Source of the DNA: CALODL01 sp942492115
Lineage (GTDB): Bacteria; Planctomycetota; Phycisphaerae; UBA1845; CAIVHJ01
Direction: 5' to 3'
DNA: 64,000 nucleotides
NCBI GenBank assembly: GCA_942492115.1
Contig: CALODL010000015.1
Span: forward strand, 397,757 to 461,756
Below are positions 50,722 through 60,562 of the stretch, piece by piece. Each line of letters begins with the position of its first letter. Position 1 is the stretch's first letter. The translations under genes and the position numbers were made by a program. The notes beneath the pieces were generated by a model that saw only the letters and a program-made list of their open reading frames with translations, had not been told where the DNA came from and ran no database searches.

Positions 50722-50940
50722 GGAATCATTCTAGCACTCACGATGGACCGAGGGAATGCGGTATTTTGCCCGGCCAGCGGCCCGCGAAACAGCGACAGGC
50801 ATCATCCAAAGAGCGCACGGCAACGATCCCGGTCGTCCTCATTGAACAGTCCAGATTCGGCTGTCGAAATTCCTGGGACAGAACGATATGATCCCCGCTT
50901 GTCCCCAGTGCGTCTGTTCCGAAACCGAGAGGACTCAATA

Positions 50941-52248
50941 ATGAATCGATCCCATCTGACACTGACATGGTCTGCTGCTGCCTGCGCGGCCGGCGTCGTT
51001 TTGTCCGGCCTGGCTGGCTGTCAGGCGCCCAGTGCCGATCAAACTTCGAGAAAACCCCACGGATATATCTGGTATCTCGATGGTGCAGGCGGTGGTGGCC
51101 TCAAGAACTACGGCGGTGGCCTGAAGAAAGGTATGCTGGCCGCCGGCTATGCCGGAGGAGGCGAAATCTTCAGCTGGAACACGGGGCTCGGTGTGGTTGC
51201 CGACCAAACCGCATCCGATTCCTACAAGCGCAAGAAGGCCGGCGAGCTGGCGGCCGAGATCCAGGCATACAAGCGGACGTACCCCAACGGCCCGGTGAAC
51301 CTCATCGGCCTGTCGGCGGGAACGGCTCTGACGGTCTTCACACTCGAGGCCCTGCCCACGGGTTGCCCGGTAGACAACGTGGTTCTACTCGGTGCCTCGA
51401 TCAGCGCCGACTACAACCTGACCAAGGCGTTGGAACGCGTCAAAGGTGAGCTGTACATCTTCACCTCGGAGAATGACGCCGTACTCCGTTTCCTGGTCCC
51501 GATTGGAGGAACCGCCGACAGAACATCCTCCAAATCGGCCGGCCTGACCGGATTTCGCGCGCCGAGCAATCCATCGGCCGAGACGCATCGACAATACCAG
51601 AAGGTCTCCCAGGTTCCGTGGCGGAAGGAATTCGAGTCAAAAGGCAATTACGGCGGTCACACCGATTCCGTGAATGCCAAATTCGTACAAGCCTACGTCG
51701 CCCCCCTGCTCATACGCGGATCTAAAGGCGTGGCCATGGCGTCCTCGAGCAAACACGTCGACAACCCGGACTATATCCGGTGGTCCAAATTCGGTATCGG
51801 TTCGTGGGTTCGCATGGATGCCGTGCAAACCGTCGATGGCCAGGATATTCCTATCGAGGTCACCGAAACACTGATTTCACGCACCAGGGACCAGTTGATC
51901 GTCGAGCGCGTGTACACGCTGAAAGCTGGAGATCACGCCAGCGAGGAGCGGTCATTCTATCTCTTACCCAAAATCGATCCGAGCAAACACCCGCTGACCA
52001 ACCCCAACGCTCAAGTGACCAAGCAGCCCATAGAAACGATGACGATCAAGGGCGTGCCGATGAAGTGTGACGTCCTGACCGTGAAAGCCGACGGCGACTA
52101 TCCGGAGTGGGGCCGCGACGTCAGTGGTACCGTGCACCTCAATATGGACTTGCCGGGTGGCGTGGCCAAGCTGACCATGCAGGCCACATCGAGCCGGGGC
52201 ATCTTCAAGTTCGAAGGTGTAGTGGCTGACTACTACATTCAAAAGTAA
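50941..52248 (+). CDS. Alpha/beta-hydrolase lipoprotein
   Basis: Starts at ATG 50941 with a lipoprotein signal (VVLSGLAGCQAP); an open frame begins at 50707 but has no signal or ribosome-binding site. The 435-residue product has an alpha/beta-hydrolase core (residues about 40-240): YIWYLDGAGGGG, the nucleophile elbow IGLSAGTAL with the Ser in G-L-S-A-G, VVLLGASI, and a late Asn-Tyr-Gly-Gly-His segment (NYGGHTDS) that supplies the His. A C-terminal beta domain of about 190 residues follows. Probably a surface esterase or lipase; substrate unknown. Confidence 0.85.
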   Translation: MNRSHLTLTWSAAACAAGVVLSGLAGCQAPSADQTSRKPHGYIWYLDGAGGGGLKNYGGGLKKGMLAAGYAGGGEIFSWNTGLGVVADQTASDSYKRKKAGELAAEIQAYKRTYPNGPVNLIGLSAGTALTVFTLEALPTGCPVDNVVLLGASISADYNLTKALERVKGELYIFTSENDAVLRFLVPIGGTADRTSSKSAGLTGFRAPSNPSAETHRQYQKVSQVPWRKEFESKGNYGGHTDSVNAKFVQAYVAPLLIRGSKGVAMASSSKHVDNPDYIRWSKFGIGSWVRMDAVQTVDGQDIPIEVTETLISRTRDQLIVERVYTLKAGDHASEERSFYLLPKIDPSKHPLTNPNAQVTKQPIETMTIKGVPMKCDVLTVKADGDYPEWGRDVSGTVHLNMDLPGGVAKLTMQATSSRGIFKFEGVVADYYIQK

Positions 52249-52262
52249 CGACTCATGCACCT

Positions 52263-52296
52263 GGGGACCTCGGACTGACCAAGGCTCGGGGTCCCC
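52263..52296. terminator. Bidirectional hairpin terminator between convergent genes
   Basis: GGGGACC (52263-52269) pairs with GGTCCCC (52290-52296), with a partly paired interior. It lies between the stop of the hydrolase gene and the end of the GH130 gene (52313), which point at each other, and is followed by T-rich TGTTCTTG on the plus strand. Confidence 0.65.
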
Positions 52297-52312
52297 TGTT
52301 CTTGAGCTTGTG

Positions 52313-53440
52313 TCATGACAGCTCGTAGGCCATACAACCGGTAGCAGGATCCATCGGATAGCTTCGACACATCTCCGCCAGCACGTTCTCGTGCGTCAAC
52401 GCAACGTTCATCACCGTGTCGTTACCGCCGTAGTAAATCAGAATCGTCCCATCCGCACGCCGCAGCGCACCGCAGGTGAATACGACGTGTGGAACATGAA
52501 CGTAATCGTACTCTCCCACGCGGCAATCGCTTCGTGTAGGGAGCATGAGCGGAAGCGCCGACACCTCGACCTTTCGTGGATCATGAGCATCGTGCAGGGC
52601 GACGCCCAGGCTGTAGGGATGGCCGTCCATCGTGCCGCGCACGCCATGAAAAATGTTGACCCACCCATGGGGTGTTTCAATGGGCGGGGCCCCCGGCCCG
52701 ATCTTGTCTGCGAACACGCCAGGGCCGCCCCCGGTCCTGAACACCGGCTCCGGGAAAATGGTCCACTCATGCGCGGTCAACGTCGAACATGAACCGATGA
52801 GAACCTCGGAAAACGTACCACCAATGTCTCCTGCTGCCCCCGTTTGATTGGGGCGGAACAGGCCCCAGTAACGACCGGCTATCTGACGGGGAAAAATGAC
52901 CACGTTACGCATATCACGATCGAGCACCGGACCGTGCCGGACGAATGCACGTAGATCTTGACTTGTCGCCAGAGACACCCGAACGCGGTCCTTGATCGTC
53001 CCGTGGTAGGCGCTGTACGTCACGTAGCAGGTCCCATCCAAACTGGTGATCCGAGGATCCTCGACCCCACCTCCTTCGTTCGCACACAGCACATCTCGAT
53101 CGAGGCCCTCAGCGCATGGGTCGGCTGCGGTACAGGGCAAGAGTGCCGGCTGCGGATCGACGGTCCAATTGGTCAAACCGTCGCGGCTGCGGGCCAGACC
53201 GATTACGGATACGCCGCAACGCAGGTGCGCGCGGAACAGCATGGCCACACCGCCATCATGCTGGACGATTCCTGCATTGTGCACGGTCTTGACCTGCAGG
53301 CTCGGTGCGGACCATACCGCATTGACGGCGTGGCACGTCAGAATCGGGTTGTGTGCAAAGCGAGCGACAGGCTGCGCCGGCGAAAGTGTCTCCGCCCATG
53401 CGCCCTCCAACCGTTCAAATGTCATTCGTGCCGCGTTCAT
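52313..53440 (-). CDS. GH130 glycoside phosphorylase-like enzyme
   Basis: Start at ATG 53440, preceded by a strong AGGAGG; a few upstream codons exist. The 375-residue protein is a five-bladed GH130 propeller: FAHNPILT (N-terminal loop), NEGGGVEDPRITSLDGTCYVTY (catalytic Asp/Glu region EDPRI), VLDRDMRNVVIFPRQIAGRYW and YYGGNDTVMNVA near the end. GH130 enzymes cleave beta-mannosides with phosphate; the exact substrate (mannobiose, mannosyl-GlcNAc or other) cannot be read. No sugar transport genes are adjacent. Confidence 0.92.
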   Translation of the reverse strand: MNAARMTFERLEGAWAETLSPAQPVARFAHNPILTCHAVNAVWSAPSLQVKTVHNAGIVQHDGGVAMLFRAHLRCGVSVIGLARSRDGLTNWTVDPQPALLPCTAADPCAEGLDRDVLCANEGGGVEDPRITSLDGTCYVTYSAYHGTIKDRVRVSLATSQDLRAFVRHGPVLDRDMRNVVIFPRQIAGRYWGLFRPNQTGAAGDIGGTFSEVLIGSCSTLTAHEWTIFPEPVFRTGGGPGVFADKIGPGAPPIETPHGWVNIFHGVRGTMDGHPYSLGVALHDAHDPRKVEVSALPLMLPTRSDCRVGEYDYVHVPHVVFTCGALRRADGTILIYYGGNDTVMNVALTHENVLAEMCRSYPMDPATGCMAYELS

Positions 53441-53642
53441 GATGCCTCCTCGGACCACCTGGCCGGAACCGCAATCTGATGACCCATCGTCATCTCTTCA
53501 GTGGGTGTCGAGCCGTGCACGGTTTGTGTTGTCCTGACGAGTCCCCTATTCTACATATCGTTCGCTCTCCCACCATGACAACAACCGGATCCAATGGACA
53601 CCGCAGCCGTTGCTTGACGGCCCGGTGCTGATATTGACGGAC

Positions 53643-54890
53643 ATGAAAAAAACATTGGTACAGCAAGCGAAGCTGTTTCTCGAGAGCCGCCTCGAGCAGA
53701 ATCTCGGACTCCTCGAAGAGATGGTCTCAATCAACAGCTACACCGAGAACGGCGCGGGCGTCGATGCTCTGGGTCGACTGACCGAACAGATCTTTGGGCG
53801 GTTCCTGGGGTTCTCGAGCACGCGAGTCCCCGCAGTGCCGGAGGGCCGCGGGCATCATCTCTTCCTCGAGCAATCCGGAATCTCATCCGAGCGCATCGCT
53901 TTCGTATCGCACCTCGACACGGTGTTCACGGCTGAAGAAGAGTACGACAACCGGTTTACCTGGCGCGTCGACGGAGATCGGATTTACGGACCCGGTGTCG
54001 GCGACATCAAGGGTGGAACGATCATGGCGCTCATGATCCTCGAGACGCTGCAGGCCGTGTGCCCCGAGACCTTCGAACGCATGTCCTGGACAGTTGCCTT
54101 GAACGCTGCGGAAGAGCGCCTCGATCTCAGTTTCACGGACTACCTGCAGCGCCAACTCGACGATGACACGCAAGCCGTGCTGGTCATGGAGGGCAGCGCC
54201 TCAACGGTAGCCGACGAGTGGCCCCTCGTCGTCGCGCGGAAAGGACGTGTCGACTTCGACATCACCGTCACCGGTCGCGGGGCTCACGCAGGTACGTTCT
54301 TTGAACACGGTGTCAACGCCATCGTCGGAGCCGCCCCGCTCATCACCCGCATCGCCGACCTGACTGACCCAGCGCACCATTTGACGGTCAACATCGGTCG
54401 CATCAACGGAGGAACGGTTCTCAACCGTGTACCACATCGCGTACTCATCGCCGGCGAGATGCGGGCCTACGACACGGCGGTGCTGCGCAACGCCGCTGAA
54501 CAGCTCTCTGCCACCGTTGACGCAGCAGCACGCGAAGACTCCGATCCGATCCGAACCTATCAGTGCGGCTTCTCCGACGTACTGCCGGGCTGGCCGAGAA
54601 ATGATCGTACCGATGGCTTGTTCCATCTCTGGCGTACCGTTGGCGCTGAGCTGGGCTTGAATGTCTGCCCCCAGCAACGCGGCGGTTTGAGCGACGGCAA
54701 TCTGCTATGGCAGCGTTATTGCACACTCGATGGCCTGGGCCCAACCGGGCGCAACTACCATTGCTCCGAGCAGGATCCGGATCGGGGTAAGGAACAGGAG
54801 TACATCGTTCCGTCCTCGTTCGTACCCAAGGCATTGATGAGTGTCATGGCCATCGAGGAACTCGTGACCGGCGGTGGTATCAACACCTGA
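53643..54890 (+). CDS. M20-family metallopeptidase (carboxypeptidase-like)
   Basis: About 415 residues from ATG 53643. Zinc-ligand and catalytic motifs of the M20 clan are in order: VSHLDTVF (His, Asp), GPGVGDIKGGTIMALMIL (second Asp), NAAEERLDLSF (Glu-Glu, catalytic base and ligand) and, in the small domain, ARKGRVDFDITVTGRGAHAG. The dimerisation or lid domain is inserted as in carboxypeptidase G2-like enzymes. It would remove C-terminal or N-acyl amino acids; substrate unknown. An isochorismatase-like gene is convergent immediately downstream. Confidence 0.93.
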   Translation: MKKTLVQQAKLFLESRLEQNLGLLEEMVSINSYTENGAGVDALGRLTEQIFGRFLGFSSTRVPAVPEGRGHHLFLEQSGISSERIAFVSHLDTVFTAEEEYDNRFTWRVDGDRIYGPGVGDIKGGTIMALMILETLQAVCPETFERMSWTVALNAAEERLDLSFTDYLQRQLDDDTQAVLVMEGSASTVADEWPLVVARKGRVDFDITVTGRGAHAGTFFEHGVNAIVGAAPLITRIADLTDPAHHLTVNIGRINGGTVLNRVPHRVLIAGEMRAYDTAVLRNAAEQLSATVDAAAREDSDPIRTYQCGFSDVLPGWPRNDRTDGLFHLWRTVGAELGLNVCPQQRGGLSDGNLLWQRYCTLDGLGPTGRNYHCSEQDPDRGKEQEYIVPSSFVPKALMSVMAIEELVTGGGINT

Positions 54891-54897
54891 ATACCGC

Positions 54898-55485
54898 TCA
54901 GAATCGAGTGTCCGGTTCGCGCGGGAGCTTGATCAGACCGATCATCTCTTTGAAACTGGTCGTACCGCATTCACCACACATCTCGAACAGCACGCTCTCG
55001 ACGGTAGTCACGATGACCCCGGCATCGCGCATGCGCTGCAGCGCCATGTGGTAGTCGATCTCCGCGCGCGAGCCGATGGCATCGGCGCAGACAAATACCT
55101 GATAGCCATGGGCGTTGAGATCAAGGCATGTTTGCTGCACACACACGTGAGCTTCGATCCCGCAGACGACGACCTGCGAGCGGCCCTGTGTCCTGAGGTT
55201 CTCACGAAACCCTCCGTCACCGAAGCAGCTGAACGGCATCTTCTCGCGAATCCTGCCCCCCGCCGCGAGAATGGTCGATGCGACCTCGTCCACCGTAGGA
55301 CCGATGCCCTGCGGGTACTGCTCGGTTGCGAGAAGCGGGACATCGAACACCCCGCACCCGCGGATCAACAGATTCACCGCATCGGTAACCGCCAGATGAG
55401 CGTCGATATACGGCAAGAGCTTGGCCTGCATATCGATCACGGTCAATACGGTCCGTTCGGGTTGAATGCGCTGCGGGTCAGCCAA
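54898..55485 (-). CDS. Isochorismatase-family cysteine hydrolase
   Basis: A 195-residue protein from TTG 55485, which has a perfect AGGAGG at 5 bases. The catalytic residues of the family are visible: Asp in LTVIDMQAKL, a Lys in REKMPFSCFGD and the Cys in CGIEAHVCVQQTCLDL. The 'EQYP.G.G.TV.E' segment resembles ISOC1/ISOC2 and YcaC-type proteins. It could hydrolyse an amide or nicotinamide-like substrate; the specificity is not known. Convergent with the M20 peptidase. Confidence 0.9.
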   Translation of the reverse strand: MADPQRIQPERTVLTVIDMQAKLLPYIDAHLAVTDAVNLLIRGCGVFDVPLLATEQYPQGIGPTVDEVASTILAAGGRIREKMPFSCFGDGGFRENLRTQGRSQVVVCGIEAHVCVQQTCLDLNAHGYQVFVCADAIGSRAEIDYHMALQRMRDAGVIVTTVESVLFEMCGECGTTSFKEMIGLIKLPREPDTRF

Positions 55486-55713
55486 ACGATCCTCCTTGGG
55501 TCTCGGAACAGGTTAGCCGATTGGACGTGTTTCGTGCAGTCCCGCATGGCCAGGACATGTGATCTGGATGCCACCCCCCGTCGGCAGCACTTTGTTGCTG
55601 AACGACCGACTTGCCACTTGACGGCAGGCCCCATGTCGGTGACCCTGTGTCGAAGCTGTTCCGACGTCGCTCGGACAACTGCTATCCAATTGTATTCGAA
55701 AGGGTTAGGAAAC

Positions 55714-56937
55714 ATGCAGCGCCCCATGCGAGGTCGACCGCTCGCGGTTTTGATGGTCGCCGGATTGTCCGGCTGCAGCGGCAAGGAGGCTACACTGACA
55801 CCTCCCCCACCGCCAGAGGTCACGGTCGGGACGCCGATTGAACGCGTCATCACCGACTATGACGTCTTCACCGGACGCGTTGCCGCGGTCGAAGAAGTCG
55901 ATATCCGCGCTCGCGTGCGTGGCTATATCACGGGCGTGCATTTTGCCGAAGGCCACGAAGTCAAGGCGGGTGATGTGCTGGTCGAGATCGACGAACGCCC
56001 GTACGTCGCTACTCTGGACAGCGCCAAAGCAGATCTCAAGAAAGCCGAAGCCCTGTTCAACCTCGCCGAAGCCAAGCTCACGCGCATGGAAAAGGCCTAT
56101 GAGACCAACGCTATCAGCGAGGTCCAGGTCATCGAGCAACGTGCCGAGAAGGACCGCGCCCAAGCCCAGATCGCCGCAGCGCAGGCCCAGGTGCGCCAGG
56201 CGGAACTCGACCTCGATTTTACCAGGGTCGTGTCGCCGATCGATGGCAAGGTCAGCCGCCGCAAGGTGACCAAAGGGAACCTCGTCAGTGGCGACGGGTC
56301 GAGCCTCTTGACAACAGTCGTCTCCATCGATCCGATTTACGTCTATTTCGATGTCGACGAGCGGTCACTGCTCAAGTACCAGAGGAAGACCCGTGAGAAA
56401 CACGGGGCCGATGCGCCCGTGCCGACTCCGGACAAGGCCAAGGTTCCCATATTCCTCAACTTGTCCAGCGAGACAGGCTTCCCGCACGAGGGCCTCCTGG
56501 ATTTCGCTGACAATGTCGTTGACGCGACGACGGGGACGATCCAGGTGCGCGCCGTATTCGAAAACAGACTCAGGCTGTTCACGCCCGGGCTGTTTGCACG
56601 TGTCCGCATGACATCGTCCGACCCATACTCTGCCCTGCTCGTACCCGAAAGAGCTATCGGAACCGATCAGGGGAACAAGTACGTGCTGGTCGTCGACGCC
56701 AACAACGTTGTTGAATACCGCAGGGTCGAACTGGGCGGTCGCCAGGATGACGGCCTGATCCCCGTGCTGTCCGGGGTTGAGCCACAGGATCGAATCGTCA
56801 TCAACGGTTTACAGCGCGCTCGTCCAGGTGCGAAGGTCACACCACATGCGGGTGAGATTCAGGTACTGGACAGTTCACCCGCTGCTGCCCCCAAGCCCGT
56901 GTCAGTCAACAAAGACGCCTCCGGCGCCGGATCCTGA
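55714..56937 (+). CDS. RND efflux periplasmic adaptor (membrane fusion protein)
   Basis: The true start is ATG 55714 with AGGA just upstream; a longer open frame upstream is antisense to the isochorismatase gene. The 407-residue product is a lipoprotein (VAGLSGCSG) with lipoyl-like halves (VRGYITGVHFAEGHEVKAGDVLVEID and DFTRVVSPIDGKVSRRKVTKGNLV), an alpha-helical hairpin rich in Ala/Gln/Glu and a beta-barrel/MP domain (FTPGLFARVRM). It joins the inner-membrane pump to an outer-membrane channel encoded elsewhere. 15 bases separate it from the pump gene. Confidence 0.95.
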   Translation: MQRPMRGRPLAVLMVAGLSGCSGKEATLTPPPPPEVTVGTPIERVITDYDVFTGRVAAVEEVDIRARVRGYITGVHFAEGHEVKAGDVLVEIDERPYVATLDSAKADLKKAEALFNLAEAKLTRMEKAYETNAISEVQVIEQRAEKDRAQAQIAAAQAQVRQAELDLDFTRVVSPIDGKVSRRKVTKGNLVSGDGSSLLTTVVSIDPIYVYFDVDERSLLKYQRKTREKHGADAPVPTPDKAKVPIFLNLSSETGFPHEGLLDFADNVVDATTGTIQVRAVFENRLRLFTPGLFARVRMTSSDPYSALLVPERAIGTDQGNKYVLVVDANNVVEYRRVELGGRQDDGLIPVLSGVEPQDRIVINGLQRARPGAKVTPHAGEIQVLDSSPAAAPKPVSVNKDASGAGS

Positions 56938-56952
56938 TCTCTTCGAGGTGCC

Positions 56953-59900
56953 ATGTTTTCACACTTCTTCATCGAGCGCCCGATCTTCGCCACTGTGTTG
57001 TCGATCGTCGTCGTCATCATCGGCAGTGTCTCAGTCATCAGTCTGCCCGTTGATCAGTACCCGAACATCACGCCCCCCACTGTCCAGGTGAAGACGAGCT
57101 ATCCAGGCGCCAGCGCCAAAGTGGTTGCAGATACGGTGGCAGCACCCATCGAGCAGGAAATCAATGGCGTCGAGGACATGTTGTACATGGTGTCCAAGTC
57201 GACCAACGACGGCCAACTGAACCTCGACATCACGTTCAAGGTCGGAACAGACCTCAACATGGCCCAGGTGTTGACCCAAAACCGTGTAGCCATCGCCCAA
57301 CCCAAGTTGCCGGAAGAAGTCAATCGCCAGGGAGTGACGACCAAGAAGAAATCTCCCTCGATCCTGTTGTGCATCAATCTCGTCTCGCCCGATGGGCGCT
57401 ACGATGAGTTGTATATGTCGAACTACGCGACCATCCAGATCAAGGATGCCATTGCGCGGATCGTGGGCGTGGGTGACGTGCAGTTCATCGGCCAGCGCGA
57501 TTACAGCATGCGGATCTGGATCGACCCCGAACGCCTGGCTTCGCGCAACATGACCGCCGGCGATGTCAGCAGCGCGCTCCGCGAGCAGAATATCCAGGTG
57601 GCCGCCGGGCGCATCGGGCAGCCTCCGGTTCCACCAGGCACGGCTTTCGATTTGACGCTCAACACGCTCGGCCGCCTGCTGGAGCCCGAAGAATTCGCTG
57701 AAATCATTGTCAAGACTGGAGAAAATGGCGAGCTCACACGCGTTCGAGACATTGGACGCGTCGAACTGGGAGCGAAGAATTACGAGGTTAACAGTTACCT
57801 CGACGGAGCGCCGTCCACGACCCTGACCATCTTTCAATTGCCGGGATCGAACGCACTGGATACTGCCGCTGCAGTCAAGGCCAAGATGGAAGAGCTGAAG
57901 AAAGGCTTTCCCGCGGGGCTCGATTATCGCATCGTCTATGACACGACTATCTTCGTCGAAGAGTCGATCACAGAAGTATGGAAAACGCTATTCGAAGCCT
58001 TCGCCCTGGTGTTCCTGGTTCTGCTGGTCTTCCTGCAGAACTGGCGGTCAACGATCATCCCGCTGTTCGCTGTGCCCGTAGCGCTCATTGGAACATTCTT
58101 CATCATGCAGGCCCTCGGTTTCACCCTCAACAACCTGTCGCTGTTCGGCCTGGTGCTGGCGATCGGCGTTGTCGTGGACGACGCCATCGTCGTGGTCGAG
58201 AGCGTCGAGCGCAACATGTCCAAGGGCATGGAGCCCAAAGAGGCAGCGCGCAAGACCATGACCGAGATCTTCGGCGCGCTCATCGCCACCACGCTGGTGC
58301 TGTGCGCCGTGTTCGTCCCAACCGGATTCATTACCGGAATAAGCGGTCAGTTCTACAAGCAGTTCGCGTTGACCATCGCGGCCGCAACCCTGATCTCGAG
58401 CTTCAATGCCATCACCTTGAGCCCGGCACTGTGTGGCGTGATGCTGAAACCACGCCAACCCGGTGAGCGCATCACGGAAGTCTTGCCATGGATCGCCTAT
58501 GCCTTGCTCGCGGCGGGCCTTGGATTCCTCCTGCTGCCCAAATGGGGCATCCCGCTGCTGGGCATCGAGGACGACGACAAGACCCGCAAGGTGCTTGTAA
58601 CTCTCGGTCTGGTGCTGGCACCCGGGATTGGCGGTGCGCTGCTCAGCCCGATCCTCAACCGCCTGTTCAGCGGTTTCTTCGGAGTGTTCAACTGGGTCTT
58701 CGACAAGCTGAATGCCGCCTATGGTGCGGTGGTCAGCCGCCTGCTGCGGGTCAGTCCCCTGATGATGATCGTCTACGGTGGGTTCCTTTTCCTGGCGTAC
58801 CTCGGGTTTACCTCCGTACCGGTCGGCTTCATCCCGGATCAGGACAAAGGCTACATGGTGGTCAATGCCCAACTGCCGGATGGTGCCAGCCTCGAACGCT
58901 CGCAGAAAGTCTCTGAACGGATCACTGAGATCGCTCTCAGCACGCATGGTGTCGCCCACACCATCTCCATGCCGGGCTATTCACCGCTCCTGTCCACGAA
59001 CCTGCCCAACGTCGCGGGCATGTTCGTCGTCCTCGAGGACTTCGTCTCGCGCAAAGGAGATGACTCCAAGAATGCATTCGTCGTCGCTGCAGAGCTCCGC
59101 AAGAAATTCTCCGACATTCAGGAAGCGGTCGTCACCGTGTTCAACGCACCGGCGGTCGAAGGCATGGGCAGCACCGGCGGTTTCAAACTGTACGTTCAGG
59201 ATCGTGGTGACCTTGGTCTGGCAGCTCTGCAGGCCCAAACGGACAAAGTCGTCGACACGGGCAATCAACAACCGGGCCTTGTCGGGTTATTTACGAGTTT
59301 CCGGGCCAGCCAACCCCAGCTCTACATCGAACTTGACCGGACCCAGGCCAAGGGGCAGGGCGTGACGCTCGACGATGTGTTTGAAACCCTGCAAACATAC
59401 CTCGGTTCGGCGTATGTCAATGACTTCACACGCTTCGGGCGCAATTGGCAGGTGACGATCCAGGCGGAGCCGCAGTTCCGACTCGATGTGTCCGACGTCG
59501 GCAAGCTCAAAGTCCGCAACCGCAATGGTGACATGGTGCCATTGGGCGCCGTGCTGTCGATCCGCGACATGAGCGGACCAGCCGTGGTCACGCGCTACAA
59601 CCTCTATCCCGCGGCCGACATCAGCGGTGCTACTGCCCCGGGCACGAGCTCAGGACAGGGTATCAGCCTGATGGAACAGGCCTGCGATCGTGAGTTGCCC
59701 ACGAGCATGAGCAAGGAATGGACCGAAATCACACTGCAGCAAATCCTCGCCGGCAATACCGCTGTTTTCACGTTCATTCTAGGGACGGTTTTCGTGTTCC
59801 TTGTGCTGGCCGCGCAGTATGAGAGCTGGTCGATGCCGATGTCGATCATCCTGATCGTCCCGATGTGCCTGACCGCGGCCATCGCCGGTGTATGGCTGTG

Positions 59901-60273
59901 CAAGATGGATAACAACATCTTCACGCAGATTGGCCTCGTCGTGCTGGTCGGTCTTTCAGCCAAGAACGCGATCCTCATCGTCGAGTTTGCCAAACAGCTC
60001 GAAGACGAGGGCAAGGAACGTCGAGAAGCGATCGTCGAGGCGTGTCGCATGCGCCTGCGGCCCATCCTCATGACGGCTCTGACCTTCGGCCTGGGTGTAC
60101 TGCCCCTCGTTACGGCCCAGGGTGCCGGTGCTGAAATGCGCGTGGCCCTGGGCGTCGCAGTGTTTGCCGGAATGAACGGTGTGACCGTGTTCGGATTATT
60201 CTTTACACCGATTTTCTACGATGTCGTTCGCGGCCTCGCGAACGTGTTCGGTCAGCGCGACAAGACGGAGTAA
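56953..60273 (+). CDS. RND-family (HAE1) multidrug efflux pump
   Basis: A 1106-residue AcrB-like pump, slightly longer than AcrB (1049). Features: start HFFIERPIFATVLSIVVVIIG, porter-domain signature YPNITPPTVQV, the TM4 proton-relay pair DD in VVDDAIVVVE, NNLSLFGLVLAIG, and the C-terminal half repeats (GLSAKNAILIVEFA, LRPILMTAL). An insertion of about 60 residues after TM6 with extra helices (LLAAGLGFLLLPKWG) accounts for the extra length. HAE1 pumps export hydrophobic or amphiphilic compounds. It needs the adaptor upstream and a TolC-like channel that is not in the window. Confidence 0.97.
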   Translation: MFSHFFIERPIFATVLSIVVVIIGSVSVISLPVDQYPNITPPTVQVKTSYPGASAKVVADTVAAPIEQEINGVEDMLYMVSKSTNDGQLNLDITFKVGTDLNMAQVLTQNRVAIAQPKLPEEVNRQGVTTKKKSPSILLCINLVSPDGRYDELYMSNYATIQIKDAIARIVGVGDVQFIGQRDYSMRIWIDPERLASRNMTAGDVSSALREQNIQVAAGRIGQPPVPPGTAFDLTLNTLGRLLEPEEFAEIIVKTGENGELTRVRDIGRVELGAKNYEVNSYLDGAPSTTLTIFQLPGSNALDTAAAVKAKMEELKKGFPAGLDYRIVYDTTIFVEESITEVWKTLFEAFALVFLVLLVFLQNWRSTIIPLFAVPVALIGTFFIMQALGFTLNNLSLFGLVLAIGVVVDDAIVVVESVERNMSKGMEPKEAARKTMTEIFGALIATTLVLCAVFVPTGFITGISGQFYKQFALTIAAATLISSFNAITLSPALCGVMLKPRQPGERITEVLPWIAYALLAAGLGFLLLPKWGIPLLGIEDDDKTRKVLVTLGLVLAPGIGGALLSPILNRLFSGFFGVFNWVFDKLNAAYGAVVSRLLRVSPLMMIVYGGFLFLAYLGFTSVPVGFIPDQDKGYMVVNAQLPDGASLERSQKVSERITEIALSTHGVAHTISMPGYSPLLSTNLPNVAGMFVVLEDFVSRKGDDSKNAFVVAAELRKKFSDIQEAVVTVFNAPAVEGMGSTGGFKLYVQDRGDLGLAALQAQTDKVVDTGNQQPGLVGLFTSFRASQPQLYIELDRTQAKGQGVTLDDVFETLQTYLGSAYVNDFTRFGRNWQVTIQAEPQFRLDVSDVGKLKVRNRNGDMVPLGAVLSIRDMSGPAVVTRYNLYPAADISGATAPGTSSGQGISLMEQACDRELPTSMSKEWTEITLQQILAGNTAVFTFILGTVFVFLVLAAQYESWSMPMSIILIVPMCLTAAIAGVWLCKMDNNIFTQIGLVVLVGLSAKNAILIVEFAKQLEDEGKERREAIVEACRMRLRPILMTALTFGLGVLPLVTAQGAGAEMRVALGVAVFAGMNGVTVFGLFFTPIFYDVVRGLANVFGQRDKTE

Positions 60274-60370
60274 CGCACAAACAGACTGCCTGGGCTCCTG
60301 ATCGACTGTCCGATCATCATCCCGGCCCCCGCCCGCGCGGCCTCACCCAGACATCCGAGGTCCGGCTTCC

Positions 60371-60404
60371 AAAAAACATGCCCGGCAGTATACTACCGGG
60401 CATG
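60371..60404 (-). terminator. Intrinsic terminator for the DUF1579 gene
   Basis: The 28-base near-palindrome at 60377-60404 (arms CATGCCCGG/CCGGGCATG and an inner AGTATACT, with one C-A mismatch) is followed, on the minus strand, by a run of six T at 60376-60371. It ends the DUF1579-gene transcript, about 160 bases beyond the stop codon. Confidence 0.8.
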
Positions 60405-60545
60405 TTCTCAGCCATATTCAATCTGATCGCTGGCATTGCAGCGCTGCTCAGCTGTTTCGCATCGGGCGACACGGCGGACGCTTTGAACCTTTGCACTTTG
60501 AGCGGTGCCGCCTGGAGCGTCAGTGGCGTGCTGGCACTGTTGTAA
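60402..60545 (+). CDS. Possible 47-residue hydrophobic peptide
   Basis: ATG 60402 opens MFSAIFNLIAGIAALLSCF and continues to GVLALL with a TAA at 60543; two hydrophobic segments could form a hairpin in the membrane. The start lies inside the palindrome at 60377-60404 and has no Shine-Dalgarno, so it is uncertain whether it is translated. Confidence 0.35.
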   Translation: MFSAIFNLIAGIAALLSCFASGDTADALNLCTLSGAAWSVSGVLALL

Positions 60546-60562
60546 GCCAATTCGCTCGGCGT

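Noticed and set aside
54874..55713. N-terminal extension of the RND adaptor
   Set aside because: It runs antisense through the isochorismatase gene; the adaptor starts at 55714 with its own lipobox and ribosome-binding site.
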